From: Tragulus kanchil
Lineage: Eukaryota; Chordata; Mammalia; Artiodactyla; Tragulidae
NCBI GenBank assembly: GCA_022376925.1
Contig: JAIOJX010000032.1
Coordinates: 204,038,939 to 204,102,938, forward strand
Direction of reading: 5' to 3'
Length of the DNA: 64,000 nucleotides
Position 1 is the first letter of the stretch. Each line of letters begins with the position of its first letter. Below, piece by piece: positions 35,326 to 47,228 of the stretch. The notes beneath the pieces are model-generated. The model was not told where the DNA came from, searched no databases, and saw only the letters and a program-made list of their open reading frames with translations. A program made the position numbers and the translations under genes.

Positions 35326-38300
35326 TGAGAGAAGAAACATCATGGCAGATTCTACCAATATTAAAATGATAGGTGAATATTATGAATAATTTTGTGCTTG
35401 TAAATACAATATATATGAAATGGACAAATGCTTGAAAAGATACCAACTACCGAAGGTCATTCAAGTAGAAAGAGATCATCTGAACGTCCCTATATCTATT
35501 AAAGAAATTTAAACTGAACTCCAGGTCTAGATGGCTCCACTAGTGAACTTGACCAAACATTCAGAAATAAATAATACCAATTCTCCATAAATTCTTCCAG
35601 AAAACTGAAAAGGTGAGAACACTTTCCAACTTATTCTATGAGGCCAGAATTATACTCATACTGAAACTAAAAACATTATGAGAAAACCACAGATCAGTAT
35701 AACTTTTGAATATAGATGTAAAAATCTCAATAAAATTTTTGCAAATCAAATTCAACAATATATAAAAAGAATACTATGTTATAACCAAATGGAGTTTATT
35801 TCAGGGAAGCAATGTTGGGAGTAACTTTCAAAAATAAATTTAATTTGCTGTATTAACAAACCAAAAAAGAAAAACTGTATGATTAAAAGATACAGAAAAA
35901 GTAATTGTCAAAACTGAACATCCATTTCTGATAAAGGAAATCTTAGCAAAAGAAAAATAGAAGGGAACTCCTTCAATCTGATAAAGGGCATCTATGAAGA
36001 ACCTAAAACGAACATCATGGTTAATGACAAAAGACTGAATGGTTACCCTCAGAACACAAACCAGATTGGGATGTCTGCTTGTGTGGTCCTGTTCAACACT
36101 GTGCTGGAGGTTCTTGCCAGTGTAACCAAGCATGATTAAAGAAATAAAATGCGTCCAGATTTGACAGAAGAAAAACTGTCTTTATCCACCGACAACACTT
36201 TCAACTAGGTAGAAGATCCAATGAAATTTCCAAAAAACTTCAATAACTGATAAGTGAGTTTAGCAAGATTATAGGACACAAATCAATATGGAAAAATCAA
36301 CTGTACTTCTACATACTACCAACTAACAATCAGACATTGAAATTACCAAAACAAAATCAGTTATAACTGAATCAAAACATATAGAATACTTAGGAATAAA
36401 TCTGACAAAAAAAGTAAAAGATTTGTACACTGAACACCACAAAACACTGCCGAGAAAAATTAAAGATGACCTAAATAAATGGACAAATATACCTGTTCAT
36501 GGACTGGAAGACTCAATAGTGTTAAGATGTCAATTCTCTTCAAACTGATCTACAGAGCCAATTTAATCCCAATCAAAATCCCAAGGAGGCTTTTTTGTAG
36601 AAACTGACAAACTAATTATGAAATCCAAACGGAAATGCAAATGACCTAGAATAGCCAAAACAACCTGGAAAAAGAGCAAAGTTAGAACAAGATTTTTTAT
36701 AAAGCTACAGCAATCAAGATAGTGTGGTACTTACTGGCACAAAGACAAAAATACCAATGGAAAATAAATAGTAAATAAACAGTGGTTTTTCCACAAAAGT
36801 GAAAAGACAATCCAATGGAGAAAGGGTAGTCTTTTAAAAAAATGGTGCTAAAACCACTGGATATCCATCTGGAAGAAAAAAGAACTGGGATTCATATCTT
36901 GTACTACATATAAAAATGAACTCAAAATGGATCAGACTTTAAATGTAAAACTTAAAACTGTAATATTTCTATTTAAAAAAATAGAAGAAAACTTAGAATA
37001 GGCAAAGATTTCTTAGATACTAAAGCAAAGTAGTTAAAAGAAAGAAATGGACACAAACTGGACTTGATCAAAATTAAAAATCTCTGCTCCTCAAAAGATA
37101 CTGTTTAAAGGATGGAAAAGACAAGTAACATATGGGGGTGGAGGGGGCTGGGTGGAATTTTCACAAACCTGCATCTGATAAAGGAATCATGTCCAAAAAA
37201 TTTAAATAACTCTTCATTACTCAATTATAAGAAAACAAACTCATTTTAAAAATGGGAAAACCATTTGGTCATCAGGTGGCAAGTAAGCACATGAAGAAGA
37301 CATGCTCAACATCACTTGTCATCAGGAAAATGCACATGAAACCATGAGATATCACTACATCTCCTAGAGGAGGTAAAATTAAACTGACCATACCAACTGT
37401 TGATGAGGATGTGGAGCGACTAGAGCTCTCATACATCTATGACAGGAATGTAAAATGGTAAAACCATATGGCAGTGTCTTAAAAAGTTAAACATATATGA
37501 TCCATAAGTGATATGATCCAGTCATCCCACAAGTAGGTATTTATCTAAGAGTAACGAAAGCACATGTTCACACAAAAATTTCTAAACAGATGTTCATAGA
37601 GTCTTTACAATAATCAGAAACTGGGAGAAACCTAAATGTTAATCATGAGAAGAAAGGATAAATTCTGATATATGCCTATAATAAAATACCACAACAATAA
37701 TAAGAAATTAAACAACTGATACATGCTATAACATGTATGAATCAAAAAATAATCTTGGCAGGTAAAAAAAAGACTAGCAAGTAAGATAACAATCAATAGG
37801 ATTCCATATAGGAAGTTCTAGGAAATGCAAATTTCTCTTTACTGACAGACAGCAGATCAGTAGCTACCTGAGGACAAGAACAGCCAGGGCAGGGAAAGGA
37901 GGAAAAGAAGAGATGAATTACAAAGGGGAACAAAGAAACATCTGATAGTGATGTATACGTTCACTGTGCTGACTGTGGTGGGCAGTCTCATAGATTTATA
38001 TACGTTCATTTATGACAGACACATTTTGAATATGAGAATCTTACTGTATGTCAATTATACCTCAATAAAGCTGTTAAAAATAACTTTTACATGAAATACT
38101 AAGTGATAAGTCTAATGTGTTCAAGATCTTTACACTGACAACTATAAAACATGGCTAAGAGAAAAAAATCAAAGACCTAAATAAACAGGAAAATGAAATA
38201 TGGCCTGTTCATGGACTGGAAAATCCAATACTGTTAAAATATTCACTTTCCCAAATTAATCTATATGTCCAATGCAATGCCAATCAAAAGTCAGTAGACT

Positions 38301-38757
38301 TTTGTGTAGATACTGACAAAGAAATTCTGAAATTCCTCTGGAAATACAGAGGACACAAAATAGACAAAATACTTGTAAAAAAGAACAAAGTTGGAAGACT
38401 TACACTACCTAATTTCAAGGCTTAGTATAAAGCTACAGATGTTAAGACAAACACATAGACCAGTGAAACTGAATAAAGTCTAGAAACAGACACATATATA
38501 ATTCAATTAAATTTCAAGAAAGATGCCAAGTTAAATTCAGTAAGGCAGTTTAAAAAAATGGTGCTGGAACAAATGGACATCCATCCATATGGAAGAAACT
38601 TCAACCCTTACCTCACACCACACACAAAAAATAAATCAATATATATCATAGACCTAAATATAAAAGCCAAAATTATTAAACTTCTAGGAAAAAGAAGAAA
38701 AGAAAAAACTCTTGGTGAAGTTAGAGTCACCAAAGATTTCTTAGAAAACACAAAAGG

Positions 38758-39014
38758 GGGCTTCCCTAGTGGTCCAGTGGGTAAGGACACCACCTTCCAG
38801 TGCAAGGGGCGCTGGTTCAATCTCTGACCTGGGAAGATCCCACATGCCGCAGAGCGAGTGGATTGATAAAGCCGGAGCTCTGGAGCGCATGTGCCCAGAG
38901 CTGGTGCTCTGCAGCGACAGAGGCCACTGCGATGGGAGGCCCACACAGGCCAAAGAACAAAGACTGATGAAAACATATGAATGAAAGACCAACAGAAGTG
39001 CCCCCCAACAAAAA
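38758..39014 (+). mobile_element. CHR-like SINE in L1, copy with 12-base loss
   Basis: Target-site duplication AGAAAACACAAAAGG at 38743-38757 and 39015-39029. Compared with the D14 copy at 39927, it lacks 12 bases around 38868 (the TGTCCAACTACC part) and keeps C where the other has T at two CpG sites. These are differences between two versions of one insertion. Confidence 0.93.
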
Positions 39015-39926
39015 AGAAAACACAAAAGGCAAAAACCTTAAAAATAATTAGTTAAAAAAAATTATTAGTTAATTGGACATAACTGATGTAAAATTTTTGT
39101 GTTTTGAAAATCACTGTTATAAAAAAGCTAGCCACACACTTAGAGAAAATATTCATAATGCAAACATCTCAGAAGGGACTTGTATCCTTAAGAGTCGTTT
39201 ATAATATAGTAATAAAAAGATACAAATCTTAAAATTTAAACTGAATAAAAGACACAAAATGACCAATAGCATATGAATGCTCAGTGTCATTATTCATCAG
39301 AGAAAAGCAAATTAAAACTACAAATAAACACTACATACCTACTAAAATTAAAAAAGTCTGATAATACCAAGTGCTGGCAAGGAAAGGAAGCCAATGGAAC
39401 TGTTAAAATATTCACTTTCCCAAATTAATCTATATGTCCAATGCAATGCCAATCAAAAGTCAGTAGACTTTTGTGTAGATACTGACAAAGAAATTCTGAA
39501 ATTCCTCTGGAAATACAGAGGACACAAAATAGACAAAATACTTGTAAAAAAGAACAAAGTTGGAAGACTTACACTACCTAATTTCAAGGCTTAGTATAAA
39601 GCTACAGATGTTAAGACAAACACATAGACCAGTGAAACTGAATAAAGTCTAGAAACAGACACATATATAATTCAATTAAATTTCAAGAAAGATGCCAAGT
39701 TAAATTCAGTAAGGCAGTTTAAAAAAATGGTGCTGGAACAAATGGACATCCATCCATATGGAAGAAACTTCAACCCTTACCTCACACCACACACAAAAAA
39801 TAAATCAATATATATCATAGACCTAAATATAAAAGCCAAAATTATTAAACTTCTAGGAAAAAGAAGAAAAGAAAAAACTCTTGGTGAAGTTAGAGTCACC
39901 AAAGATTTCTTAGAAAACACAAAAGG

Positions 39927-40195
39927 GGGCTTCCCTAGTGGTCCAGTGGGTAAGGACACCACCTTCCAGTGCAAGGGGCGCTGGTTCAATCTCTGACCTG
40001 GGAAGATCCCACATGCCGCAGAGCGAGTGGATTGATATGTCCAACTACCAAGCCGGAGCTCTGGAGCGCATGTGCCCAGAGCTGGTGCTCTGCAGTGACA
40101 GAGGCCACTGCAATGGGAGGCCCACACAGGCCAAAGAACAAAGACTGATGAAAACATATGAATGAAAGACCAACAGAAGTGCCCCCCAACAAAAA
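39927..40195 (+). mobile_element. CHR-like SINE, D14 copy
   Basis: The same insertion as 38758-39014 with the full-length middle. Target-site duplications are at 39912-39926 and 40196-40210. Confidence 0.93.
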
Positions 40196-40479
40196 AGAAA
40201 ACACAAAAGGCAAAAACCTTAAAAATAATTAGTTAAAAAAAATTATTAGTTAATTGGACATAACTGATGTAAAATTTTTGTGTTTTGAAAATCACTGTTA
40301 TAAAAAAGCTAGCCACACACTTAGAGAAAATATTCATAATGCAAACATCTCAGAAGGGACTTGTATCCTTAAGAGTCGTTTATAATATAGTAATAAAAAG
40401 ATACAAATCTTAAAATTTAAACTGAATAAAAGACACAAAATGACCAATAGCATATGAATGCTCAGTGTCATTATTCATC

Positions 40480-42446
40480 AGAGAAAAGCAAATTAAAACT
40501 ACAAATAAACACTACATACCTACTAAAATTAAAAAAGTCTGATAATACCAAGTGCTGGCAAGGAAAGGAAGCCAATGGAACTCAAATATATCACTGGTAA
40601 AATGTAAAATGGCTCTATCTCTTATCCCTTATATGACCCATCTATTCCACCCCTAGGTATTTATTCAAGAGAAATAAAATCACATATTCACACAAAGACT
40701 GGTACATGGATGTTCATTATAGCAGGTTTCTTCATAACAGCCCCAAACTGGAGTCAATCCAAATGTTCCAGACAGGTGGATGATAAAGTGTGCTATATTC
40801 ATACAATGAAATGGTATGAAATAATTATAAGGGGTGAACTACCACCGTTTCACACAACAACACAGATAATTCTCAAAAATATTATGCCAAACAAAAGAAT
40901 CCAGACATGAAAAAATATATATCATATGGTTCTATTTGTATAAAATTCAAAAGCTATAGTGGTATAAAGCAAATCATAGGTATTTGAGGCTTCGGGGTTA
41001 ATGAGAGGGACTGACTGTAAAGTGGGTGATGACTGACTGTCTGGAGGTAATGGAATGTTCTCCATCTTGACTGCAGTGATTAGATCAGTATCGATATTTG
41101 TCAAAATTCATCACCAAACGTAAAGTGGATACACTGTATTGAATGAAAATGTGATCTCAATGATGATTAAAAATAAGCTATATACTCTTTTTAGGTACAC
41201 ATACAGATAAAAACTTTTTCAAATCAAGGAAATGATAACCACACAATTTAGGACAGGGTCTAACTCTGGGTTAGAGGGCTAGTTAAGGAGGGAAGCCAAG
41301 GACTAGTAAAAAGGGAGGAATAATGCACAAGTAGATTAAGTATCATTAACGCTCTAGTTTGGGGGTTGAGAGATAGATATTCATACCATTATAAATAATT
41401 AAACCAACAAAATAAGAAAGGCACCGTGTGGACAGTAATGATGATAATGCAAAAATGCCCAATTATTCCATTAAAAGAGAAAAGCAAATTAAAACTACAA
41501 ATAAACACTACATACCTACTAAAATTAAAAAAGTCTGATAATACCAAGTGCTGGCAAGGAAAGGAAGCCAATGGAACTCAAATATATCACTGGTAAAATG
41601 TAAAATGGCTCTATCTCTTATCCCTTATATGACCCATCTATTCCACCCCTAGGTATTTATTCAAGAGAAATAAAATCACATATTCACACAAAGACTGGTA
41701 CATGGATGTTCATTATAGCAGGTTTCTTCATAACAGCCCCAAACTGGAGTCAATCCAAATGTTCCAGACAGGTGGATGATAAAGTGTGCTATATTCATAC
41801 AATGAAATGGTATGAAATAATTATAAGGGGTGAACTACCACCGTTTCACACAACAACACAGATAATTCTCAAAAATATTATGCCAAACAAAAGAATCCAG
41901 ACATGAAAAAATATATATCATATGGTTCTATTTGTATAAAATTCAAAAGCTATAGTGGTATAAAGCAAATCATAGGTATTTGAGGCTTCGGGGTTAATGA
42001 GAGGGACTGACTGTAAAGTGGGTGATGACTGACTGTCTGGAGGTAATGGAATGTTCTCCATCTTGACTGCAGTGATTAGATCAGTATCGATATTTGTCAA
42101 AATTCATCACCAAACGTAAAGTGGATACACTGTATTGAATGAAAATGTGATCTCAATGATGATTAAAAATAAGCTATATACTCTTTTTAGGTACACATAC
42201 AGATAAAAAACTTTTTTCAAATCAAGGAAATGATAACCACACAATTTAGGACAGGGTCTAACTCTGGGTTAGAGGGCTAGTTAAGGAGGGAAGCCAAGGA
42301 CTAGTAAAAAGGGAGGAATAATGCACAAGTAGATTAAGTATCATTAACGCTCTAGTTTGGGGGTTGAGAGATAGATATTCATACCATTATAAATAATTAA
42401 ACCAACAAAATAAGAAAGGCACCGTGTGGACAGTAATGATGATAAT
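40480..42446 (+). repeat. Direct duplication D15
   Basis: Copy A is 40480-41449 and copy B is 41476-42446, offset 996, the shortest of the set. The filler at 41450-41475 resembles a corrupted version of the sequence just past copy B. Confidence 0.93.
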
Positions 42447-42514
42447 GTGTCACAATTAATCCAATTCTCTGGACCTTAAATACAGATTTAAAGAAAAAAA
42501 TGGTAGTCACCTCA

Positions 42515-42607
<93 letters not shown>

Positions 42608-42678
42608 CTAGAGAGAGGAAGAGAAAATAAATAAAATAAAATAAGCACATCTTTGGGTAAATGTAATCCATGTGATTA

Positions 42679-45600
42679 TGTTGTTACTCAGTCTTTCAGT
42701 CATGGCTGACTCTTTGCGACCCCATGGACTACACCACACCAGGCTTCCTTGTCCTTCACTATCTCCCAAAGTTTGCTCAAACTCATGTCCAGTGATGCCA
42801 TCCAACAATCCCATCCTCTGTCATCCCCCTTCTCCTTCTGCCTTCAAACTTTCCCAGCATCAGGGACTTTCCCAATGAGTTGTCTTTTCGCATCAGGTGG
42901 CCAAAGTATTGGAGCTTCAGTCCTTCCAATGAATATTCAGGGTTGACTTCCTTTTGGATTGACTGGTTTGATCTCCTTGCTGTCCAAGGGACTCTCAAGA
43001 CTCTTCTCCAACACCATATTTCAGTGCTCAGCCTTCTTTATGGTCCAACTCTCACACCTACTCATGACTACTGGAAAAACTAAAGCTTTGACTATACTAA
43101 CCTTTGTTGGCAAAGTGATGTCTCTGCTTTTTAATATACCATCTAGGTTTGTCATAGCTTTTCTTCCAAGGAGTAAGCGTCTTTTAATTTCATGGCTGCA
43201 GTCATCACTCTCAGTGATAGAAGCCCAAGAAAATAAAGTCTGTCACTATTTCCATTGTTTGCCCATCTGTATGCCATGAAATAATGGGGTTGGATGGCAT
43301 GATCTTAGTTTTTTGAATGTTGAGTTTTAAGCCAGCTTTTTCACTCTCCTCTTTCACCTTCATCAAGAGGCTCTTTAGCTCCTCTTCACTTTTTGCCATT
43401 AGGGTGGTTTCATCTGCATATCTGAGGTCATTGACGTTTCTCCCGGCAATCTTAATTCCAGTTTGTGCTTCATCCAGGTTGACATTTCACGTGATACACT
43501 CTGCATGCAGGTGAAATAAGCAGGGTGAAAATATACAATCTTGACATACTCCTTTCTCAATCTGGAACCAGTCTGCTCCTTCATGTCTCATTCTAACTGT
43601 TGCTTCTTGATCTACATAAAGGTCTCACAGGAGGCAGGTAAGGTGGTCTGGTATTCCCATTTCTTAAAGAATTTTCCAGTTTGTTGCCATCAACACAGTC
43701 AAAGGCTTCAGCATAGTCAATGTAGCAGAAGTAGATTTTTTTCTGGAATTCTCTTGCTTTTTATATGGTGCAATGGATGTTGGCAATTCGATCTCGGTTC
43801 CTCTGCCGTTTCTAAATCCAACTTGTACATCTGGAAGTTCTTGGTTCATGCAATGTTGAAATCTAGCTTGGAGGATTTTGAGCATGACATTGCTACCATG
43901 TGAAATGAATGCAACTGTGAAGTAGTCTGAGGATTCTGCAGCATTTTTTTGGGACTATCATGAAAACGACCATTTCCAGTCCTGTGGCCACTGCTGAGTT
44001 TTCCAAATGTTTCGCATCAGGTGGCCAAAGTATTGGAGCTTCAGTCCTTCCAATGAATATTCAGGGTTGACTTCCTTTTGGATTGACTGGTTTGATCTCC
44101 TTGCTGTCCAAGGGACTCTCAAGACTCTTCTCCAACACCATATTTCAGTGCTCAGCCTTCTTTATGGTCCAACTCTCACACCTACTCATGACTACTGGAA
44201 AAACTAAAGCTTTGACTATACTAACCTTTGTTGGCAAAGTGATGTCTCTGCTTTTTAATATACCATCTAGGTTTGTCATAGCTTTTCTTCCAAGGAGTAA
44301 GCGTCTTTTAATTTCATGGCTGCAGTCATCACTCTCAGTGATAGAAGCCCAAGAAAATAAAGTCTGTCACTATTTCCATTGTTTGCCCATCTGTATGCCA
44401 TGAAATAATGGGGTTGGATGGCATGATCTTAGTTTTTTGAATGTTGAGTTTTAAGCCAGCTTTTTCACTCTCCTCTTTCACCTTCATCAAGAGGCTCTTT
44501 AGCTCCTCTTCACTTTTTGCCATTAGGGTGGTTTCATCTGCATATCTGAGGTCATTGAGGGTTTCTCCCGGCAATCTTAATTCCAGTTTGTGCTTCATCC
44601 AGGTTGACATTTCACGTGATACACTCTGCATGCAGGTGAAATAAGCAGGGTGAAAATATACAATCTTGACATACTCCTTTCTCAATCTGGAACCAGTCTG
44701 CTCCTTCATGTCTCATTCTAACTGTTGCTTCTTGATCTACATAAAGGTCTCACAGGAGGCAGGTAAGGTGGTCTGGTATTCCCATTTCTTAAAGAATTTT
44801 CCAGTTTGTTGCCATCAACACAGTCAAAGGCTTCAGCATAGTCAATGTAGCAGAAGTAGATTTTTTTCTGGAATTCTCTTGCTTTTTATATGGTGCAATG
44901 GATGTTGGCAATTCGATCTCGGTTCCTCTGCCGTTTCTAAATCCAACTTGTACATCTGGAAGTTCTTGGTTCATGCAATGTTGAAATCTAGCTTGGAGGA
45001 TTTTGAGCATGACATTGCTACCATGTGAAATGAATGCAACTGTGAAGTAGTCTGAGGATTCTGCAGCATTGACCTTCTTTGGGACTATCATGAAAACTGA
45101 CCATTTCCAGTCCTGTGGCCACTGCTGAGTTTTCCAAATTTGCTGGCATCTTGAGTACAGCACTTAAACAGCATCATCTTTTAGGACTTGAAATAGCTCA
45201 GCTGGAATCCCATCATCTCTACTAGCTTTGTTCGTAGTGATGCTTCCTAAGGCTCACTTGACTTTGTACTCCAGGATGTCTGGCTCTAGATGAGTAACCA
45301 CACCATCATGGTTACCCAGGTCATTAAGATCTTTTCTGTATAGTTCTTCTGTGTATTTGTACTACCTCTTCTTATTACCTTCTGCTTCTGTTCCATACCA
45401 TTTCTCTCCTTTATTGTGCCCATCTTTGCATGAAATGTTCCCTTGGTATCTCTAATTCTCTTGAAGAGATCTCTAGTCTTTCCCATTCTATTGTTTTCCT
45501 CTATTTCTTTTCATTGTTCATTTAGGAAGGCTTTCTTATGTCTCCTTGCTATTCTTTGGAACTCTGCATTCATATGGGTATATCTGTTCTTTCCTCCTTC

Positions 45601-45685
45601 GCCTTTTGCTTATTTTCTTTTCTCAGCTATTTGTAAGGCAGCCTCAGACAACCATTCTGCCTTTTTGCAATTCTTTCTTATCTGG
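42679..45685 (-). mobile_element. BovB (RTE) LINE, 5'-truncated and degraded
   Basis: The minus strand carries the 3' part of BovB. The terminal Bov-A-like end (AGTCAGCCATGACTGAAAGA) is at the left. Reverse transcriptase fragments follow, including LRYADETTLMAKSEEEL and GLKLNIQKTKIM at 44335-44709, and QVGFRNGRGTEIELPTSIA further 5'. The active-site motif reads YADE instead of the usual YADD, and frameshifts and stops break the frame, so it cannot be active. Duplications D16 and D17 inflate it: the true length is near 1.9 kb, and its 5' part appears once more at 46062-46802. BovB is known in ruminants through ancient horizontal transfer. It fills most of the intron between two TTLL5 exons. 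Confidence 0.93.
42886..45139 (+). repeat. Direct duplication D16
   Basis: Copy A is 42886-44009 and copy B is 44010-45139, offset 1124-1131. It lies inside BovB. Copy A carries several one- to eight-base losses relative to copy B near its end (around 43943 and 43970), which look like consensus errors. Confidence 0.95.
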
Positions 45686-45850
45686 TTATAGGACAGAGTT
45701 GTGATCTGAGCATATGCAAGAAGAATGAAGGAAGAAATTAATTCCATTTAAGATGCTGTTTTTTGAGAGGCTATGTCTTCCATGTTCAGTATAAGACATG
45801 ACTTGGTCATGAGTATTATGAATCACTAATTTTCACTGAACCCTATATTA

Positions 45851-45997
<147 letters not shown>

Positions 45998-46061
45998 CTA
46001 TGGAGAAGAAAAAAATTATTGTTAACATCTTTCTTCATTTCCTCTAGTCATTCCCTCAATA

Positions 46062-46802
46062 CCATCTGGAAGTTCTTGGTTCATGCAATGTTGAAATCTA
46101 GCTTGGAGGATTTTGAGCATGACATTGCTACCATGTGAAATGAATGCAACTGTGAAGTAGTCTGAGGATTCTGCAGCATTGACCTTCTTTGGGACTATCA
46201 TGAAAACTGACCATTTCCAGTCCTGTGGCCACTGCTGAGTTTTCCAAATTTGCTGGCATCTTGAGTACAGCACTTAAACAGCATCATCTTTTAGGACTTG
46301 AAATAGCTCAGCTGGAATCCCATCATCTCTACTAGCTTTGTTCGTAGTGATGCTTCCTAAGGCTCACTTGACTTTGTACTCCAGGATGTCTGGCTCTAGA
46401 TGAGTAACCACACCATCATGGTTACCCAGGTAATTAACATCTTTTTTTTTGTATAGCTCTTCTGTATATTCTTACCATCTCTTCTTAATACCTTCTGCTT
46501 CTGTTACATCCATGCCATTTCTCTCCTTTATTGTGCCCATCTTTGCATGAAATGTTCCCTTGGTATCTCTAATTCTCTTGAAGAGATCTCTAGTCTTTCC
46601 CATTCTATTGTTTTCCTCTATTTCTTTTCATTGTTCATTTAGGAAGGCTTTCTTATGTCTCCTTGCTATTCTTTGGAACTCTGCATTCATATGGGTATAT
46701 CTGTTCTTTCCTCCTTCGCCTTTTGCTTATTTTCTTTTCTCAGCTATTTGTAAGGCAGCCTCAGACAACCATTCTGCCTTTTTGCAATTCTTTCTTATCT
46801 GG
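46062..46802 (-). mobile_element. BovB 5' part, D17 copy
   Basis: This repeats the BovB segment 44952-45685 because of D17. Some differences exist between copies near 46440-46520 (AATTAACATC and a longer T run against ATTAAGATC in the first copy). Confidence 0.92.
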
Positions 46803-46967
46803 TTATAGGACAGAGTTGTGATCTGAGCATATGCAAGAAGAATGAAGGAAGAAATTAATTCCATTTAAGATGCTGTTTTTTGAGAGGCTATGTCTTCCAT
46901 GTTCAGTATAAGACATGACTTGGTCATGAGTATTATGAATCACTAATTTTCACTGAACCCTATATTA

Positions 46968-47114
<147 letters not shown>

Positions 47115-47228
47115 CTATGGAGAAGAAAAAAAAAAATTATTGTTAACATCTTTCTTCATTTCCCTCTAGTCATTCCCTCAATACCATTGAGGGAATTATG
47201 TTTCATAATATGTATAAGCTCTAATCCA

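Larger units (their letters stand above)
31790..38085 (+). mobile_element. L1 ORF2 and 3' end
   Basis: The left part (GGAGACTTCAACACCAGACT) matches the endonuclease region, the middle (AATTACCAATATCAGAAATG; AACTCCAGGTCTAGATGGCT) the reverse transcriptase, and the right end (TATACCTCAATAAAGCTGTT near 38060) the 3' terminus. It is full of stops and frameshifts. D12 and D13 and the SINE at 33472 (with its copy) expand it. A short L1-tail insertion sits at about 35205-35325. Confidence 0.75.
38230..40582 (+). repeat. Direct duplication D14
   Basis: Copy A is 38230-39400 and copy B is 39399-40582, offset 1169 rising to 1181 after a 12-base difference inside the SINE. The join shares two bases. 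It lies in L1 ORF2 sequence. Confidence 0.95.
38095..41170 (+). mobile_element. Second L1 3' fragment
   Basis: Directly after the first L1 end, the ORF2 3' part starts again (GGCCTGTTCATGGACTGGAA, TGGTGCTGGAACAAATGGAC, GACATGAAAAAATATATATC) and continues to a 3' UTR with TGACTGCAGTGATTAGATCA near 41080. A 66-residue frame around 39394-39594 is a remnant of ORF2. D14 and the SINE at 38758 inflate it, and D15 repeats its end up to about 42170. Confidence 0.75.

Noticed and set aside
44335..44709. A possible functional reverse transcriptase gene
   Set aside because: It is a broken BovB fragment with a changed catalytic motif, missing 5' part and frame breaks.
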